This document shows positions 60,371 through 64,000 of a stretch of 64,000 nt of DNA, piece after piece. The position numbers and the translations under genes are program-made. This DNA is from Mimachlamys varia (taxonomy: Eukaryota; Mollusca; Bivalvia; Pectinida; Pectinidae). The DNA lies in contig OX392532.1 in assembly GCA_947623455.1 (NCBI GenBank), forward strand, positions 3,410,001 to 3,474,000. Reading direction: 5' to 3'. Positions within the stretch are counted from its first letter, which is position 1. Each line of letters starts with the position of its first letter. Under the pieces are notes generated by a model. That model saw nothing but the letters and a program-made list of their open reading frames with translations. It was not told the origin of the DNA and made no database searches.

Positions 60371-60712
60371 TTTCAATAAAAGTGTAAAGCGTGTTATGTG
60401 CATTATGAATGAGCACTGTATACAACCTAAATAGATATATATATATTACCAGGTAAACACCAGCTTGCCAAGCTCTCATTTTAAAATTTCTTTTTTGAGT
60501 TCTTGAATTACCTGATTTCATAAAATAACAAAGTATATTAACTGTCATAGTCTAAGCTGTTAATAAATATAATTTCATGATCAAAATGCTCATTAAGGGG
60601 CCGGGGTATTATGCCGATTTCAAAAAAGCAAACACAATGATGAAAATCGCATGCCCAAAAAAGGTGGCTCAAACAGCAAGTGTACAGTACTTGTATGTAT
60701 AAATTTAGCCTT

Positions 60713-60765
60713 TTTAGCTCACCAAGTTGAGCTGGGCTTATATGCTATATCCCCAGTGTCACCAT
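60713..60765 (+). repeat. Truncated GCTCACC-family end
   Basis: 'ttttagctcaccaagttgag' and 'ctgggcttatatgctat' match the left end of the elements at 47201 and 51625. No array follows. Confidence 0.5.
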
Positions 60766-60861
60766 CCTTTGCATTAGGTCAACAGTTAAGGTCAGTTGTG
60801 AAGTAACTGAAAACCCTACATCAACCAAACTTATAATTACTTGGCTGATGTACGGTATAAT

Positions 60862-61340
60862 AATTTCTACCACAATACCCCGTGTTATTCCACTATCAGA
60901 CCATTGTATAAATGTGCTGACTGTTGGATAAGTATATGTTATATATACCACTAGTGGAATACAACCTTCCAGACTTTTGATTGGTTGAGAAGTTGAACTT
61001 TGACCGGAAAATCACGTGGGCTAATGCAACGTGCTGATTATTGACGTCGTCATCGATTGTTGACATCTTCACAATTTGGCAAGAATATATACGAGATGAC
61101 GTGTTTTTGCGCAAACGTCATCCGCGGTTCACAGAAAACAACACTGCCACTGCGACTTAATAGTATTGTGGTAGAAACACACGACTCGTGGTTGTTGGAT
61201 ATGGAATTTATTTCACTCTCGTTAATTATTTTTTAAAAGTTATAAAAGACACATGCTAAAGCTCGTGCCTTTTGTAACTTTAAAAAAATATTTAACGAGA
61301 GTGAAATAAATTCCATATCCAACAACCACTCGTTGTGTAA
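60862..61340. mobile_element. Nested inverted repeats, ~65-bp hairpin at 61181-61337
   Basis: 'tggttgttggatatggaatt' is inverted as 'aattccatatccaacaacca', with arms of about 65 bp that continue through 'tatttcactctcgttaa'. An outer pair, 'ttctaccacaatac' (60868) / 'gtattgtggtagaa' (61163), marks a second, adjacent inverted repeat. Confidence 0.75.
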
Positions 61341-61344
61341 CCTC

Positions 61345-62835
61345 TATGTATCTAAGGATAAATAGCACATTCTAAATTTAGGATGCTGGATTTGATAAAT
61401 TTTCCACTTGAATGAACCTAATTTAGGGCTTTGTGATTTTTAATACTGTGGTTTAAAAGAATGGTTGATGAAACAAAGGATGTTAAAACAATCATATGTA
61501 CCCGTGTCTCAATCAGACCTACATTCTCTGGTTTGATGGGTTGAGATAAGCTTTGTGATCTTTGATTATACCTATTTTGTTTTTACAATTTAATGGCCAA
61601 ATTCTTCAATTATCTATATTTTAGATCAACTGACATTCTTTATTTATTTACACTAATTATTCAATGTTTTGTTTTATAGTAAATAAACTTCTGTGACATT
61701 TAGGATGTCTTGTGTTGGACTATTTGTGGATGCTATATAATAGTACCAGAGTATTACTATACACTCAAAAATAACCTTCTGAAAATTGGAATCCAATTTC
61801 AAGATACAATATTTTCATTTTGAGTGAGCACCATCACAAGATCTTACATAATGTGATGAAATGGTTGTTACATAACGATCAATCTGAATGATCTCTATCC
61901 CACTGCAGACATTGAGTAATTATCTCCCCTTAATTTTGTGTTGCCTGTGCATTGTAAATGTGATCTACTCTTGCTCAGTCACTGTTGTGTGTGGAGGTTT
62001 GATCCTGGTCATGGCTTATATATAGTCTTACTCCCTTTACATAGAACCCTGTTGCTATTGATAATTTCACCTTTAATAGGCTTTATTATTTTTTCATAAA
62101 AGGAAATCACATCATCCTCCAGTTCTCTTTTTCCACATATGAATTACTCCTTGTTGAGTTTTTCTTTGGCCCTGATACCAGACTTGCACCAGAACTCTAT
62201 CAAAATGTTGACGTTTGATATTGGGTTCAAAGGAAACTCAGGCAGACATATTTAAATCTGTTAAGTACATTCTCAAATTCAGCATAACACAGATAATCTT
62301 GGTTTATGGAAATTGATGACTGGATGGTCACTTGGTCTTCAATAAAAATATTTCCTTTCCTGATGATTTAGTGAATTTATCTGTTAAAATGTCAGCATTA
62401 ATTTTGTCTGTTCTCATAACATTAACAATAATTTGTGACCCCAATTCCTGATGAAACCATTTTAAAATAGTCTATATATATACCACATAAATATATTACG
62501 AAATCACGATATATATGTTTCGTAATTGACAAAGTTGCATTTTCTTTATGAACCATTTTCCACATTCATATTTGGTTTTTTAATTTGCATAAATAAATCA
62601 GACTCCTGTGTCCTTCTGTTAATCACAGTAACATGATATCGGTTGCATTTTCACTGCCATCCTGTTGTGTGAAGGTTCCAGAATTCCTAAATTGATTATC
62701 CATCATTGAAACCTCTGACACTAAAAAACGCAATCTTGAAGTCTCTCAGAAAACTTCATCAGTTCAATTTGTGATCTTTCCGATACCTTTGTCAGCATGA
62801 CGGGTAATCTTTTATAATTTTAAACCTAAGTTCAC
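61345..62835. other. Intergenic stretch, nothing recognised
   Basis: AT-rich. It should contain the TIMM10 3' UTR next to 62840. No RNA gene or repeat family recognised. Confidence 0.5.
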
Positions 62836-62840
62836 AGACA

Positions 62841-63042
62841 TCACTTTGGTGCTTGTCCCTGCATGACTGCCTGAACCTTAGCCTGTTCCTCCTGTTGTAG
62901 GGACGTTAATGTCTTGTTGACTACCTCCTGGATTTCTAGATATTTCCCTATACATTTATCAAGGCAAACTGCTTCGTTCTTGTTCAGTTCAGTTTCCTTA
63001 TCATTTGGAGGCATACATTTCTTCAAACACACACCTGATGCC
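62841..63042 (-). CDS. TIMM10: TIMM10, last exon (5' part outside window)
   Basis: After a gcag acceptor the exon encodes ASGVCLKKCMPPNDKETELN, then KNEAVCLDKCIGKYLEIQEV and a helix ending QAPK, stop at 62841-62843. The twin CX3C motif (CLKKC, CLDKC, 16 residues apart) and the PP..KE.EL.K.E.VCLD pattern identify TIMM10, which with TIMM9 forms the hexameric chaperone of the mitochondrial intermembrane space for carrier and beta-barrel precursors. Human TIMM10 is 90 residues. 66 are here, so the first 30 or so should be on an exon beyond 64000. TIMM9 or TIMM10B fit less well. Confidence 0.9.
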
Positions 63043-63291
63043 CTGCAATAAAAATAAAGAAAAAAATGGAATCCATGGACACTGACATCATTAAACAGTA
63101 ACAGATAACATATATATAATTAGTACCCATAATCATCATTTTTGATGGAGGGCGTACAATCACGACTTAGATTAGATATCTAAGTCTGTGGTACAATGAA
63201 AGAAGTATCTATATACGATGTAGGTATTGTTACACAATTATACTGGAAGTCATATTATTTGCTAGGATGGTTCTCCAGATGCTGTCAGCAA

Positions 63292-63707
63292 TAGAGCTGG
63301 GTACCACAAAATCAAAAGTACCACGGTATGCCACGGTATTCAGGCAAATACTGCGGTACGTACCACGGTATACCACCTTGATTGAATGTTTGAGCTAGCT
63401 AGAAGTCTCAGACTGTTTTTGTTCTGAAGCCATTATCCAAAAGAGGTCCGTCATAAGTTTCTCGTTGTGTTATCCTATAATATTGTTTGAGTGAAGCTAT
63501 GTCTGTCCTTGTTGATCAGCAAACTTATAGGAAATTATTATTAAACCATATTGGTATTTCAATTGATCTATGTAACAAATAGTTCTTTCAAATTGATAAG
63601 TTAAATGAAAGTCCCAAAAAAACCGGTACAGGACTACATGTAATGTACCACGGTACGTACCATCAAAACTTTATACCACGGTATACCGGTAAAACCGCCC
63701 AGCCCTA
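63292..63707. mobile_element. hAT-like MITE in the TIMM10 intron
   Basis: Ends TAGAGCTGGG and (reverse complement) TAGGGCTGGG are flanked by identical 8-bp duplications GTCAGCAA (63284-63291, 63708-63715). The interior is rich in 'taccacggtat' in both orientations. The 8-bp target duplication is the hAT signature. Confidence 0.88.
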
Positions 63708-64000
63708 GTCAGCAACACTAACTATACAGTTACTCTTTAAACTTTCCATATTCTTTAAATACATTCCCTTACTTTTTATGTTATCTATATTCCAAAAACT
63801 ATCGCAGTGTGTAAAATCTATGTGGAAAGAGGTTACCAGGGGTCAGCTACTACCAATGTAATGACTAATCAATCCTAATATGAAATTATAAATCAATTAA
63901 AGCGTTGCTAAGGATTCGAATGTACAAGATGTCTATCGATCGCGACCGAACAGCATGTCAGTGTAAAAACCAATAGGTACCCACTCTTTTTAGGGAATAA

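Overview
This is an AT-rich nuclear DNA window from a multicellular animal, most likely a bivalve mollusc. The evidence is spliced genes with GT-AG introns, protein sequences close to but clearly diverged from vertebrate orthologues, and dispersed repeats with hairpin ends (GCTCACCTGG... and AGGTCATCTGAC...) of the kind common in bivalve DNA. The lineage call is an inference.

Four gene-like units were found. (1) NAA25, the auxiliary subunit of the NatB N-terminal acetyltransferase, lies on the minus strand. It has 22 exons from the ATG at 45245 down to 2400. All exons join in frame to 748 codons, and the last roughly 220 codons lie beyond the left edge. (2) A four-exon DUF4291-family gene lies on the plus strand (45600-57709, 252 residues). 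It is divergent from NAA25 across about 355 bp that probably hold a shared promoter. (3) The last exon of TIMM10, a mitochondrial small Tim chaperone, lies on the minus strand (62841-63042) and converges on DUF4291. (4) Intron 3 of NAA25 (22.3 kb) holds a decayed DNA transposon with two divergent ORFs: a DDE-type transposase (27028-28767, minus) and a spliced partner (28925-29725, plus).

The most unusual signal is a set of minisatellites that start exactly at exon 3' ends and copy the 5' splice site. In NAA25 the donors of exons 3, 7, 9, 11, 20 and 22 each sit in the first unit of a tandem array that runs into the following intron. The arrays have about 6 x 54 bp, 40 x 54 bp, 26 x 50 bp, 3 x 32 bp, 30 x 58 bp and 7 x 83 bp. 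The donor of DUF4291 exon 3 shows the same pattern. No acceptor is copied this way. At exon 3 the array is a multiple of three and open, so three downstream donors could add 18, 36 or 54 residues.

The rest is dispersed repeats: MITEs with readable target-site duplications (two TTAA copies, two hAT-like), a 1.64-kb element with TGACAAGCCGTTTGGG termini and GATATCTCTATTT-like filling, an inverted pair of GGGATCGATCCC-rich elements, a TIR element carrying a GAT microsatellite, and hairpin-ended elements with long internal tandem arrays (51.6-54.8 kb, 47.2-48.3 kb, 49.1-49.8 kb, 1-1.2 kb).
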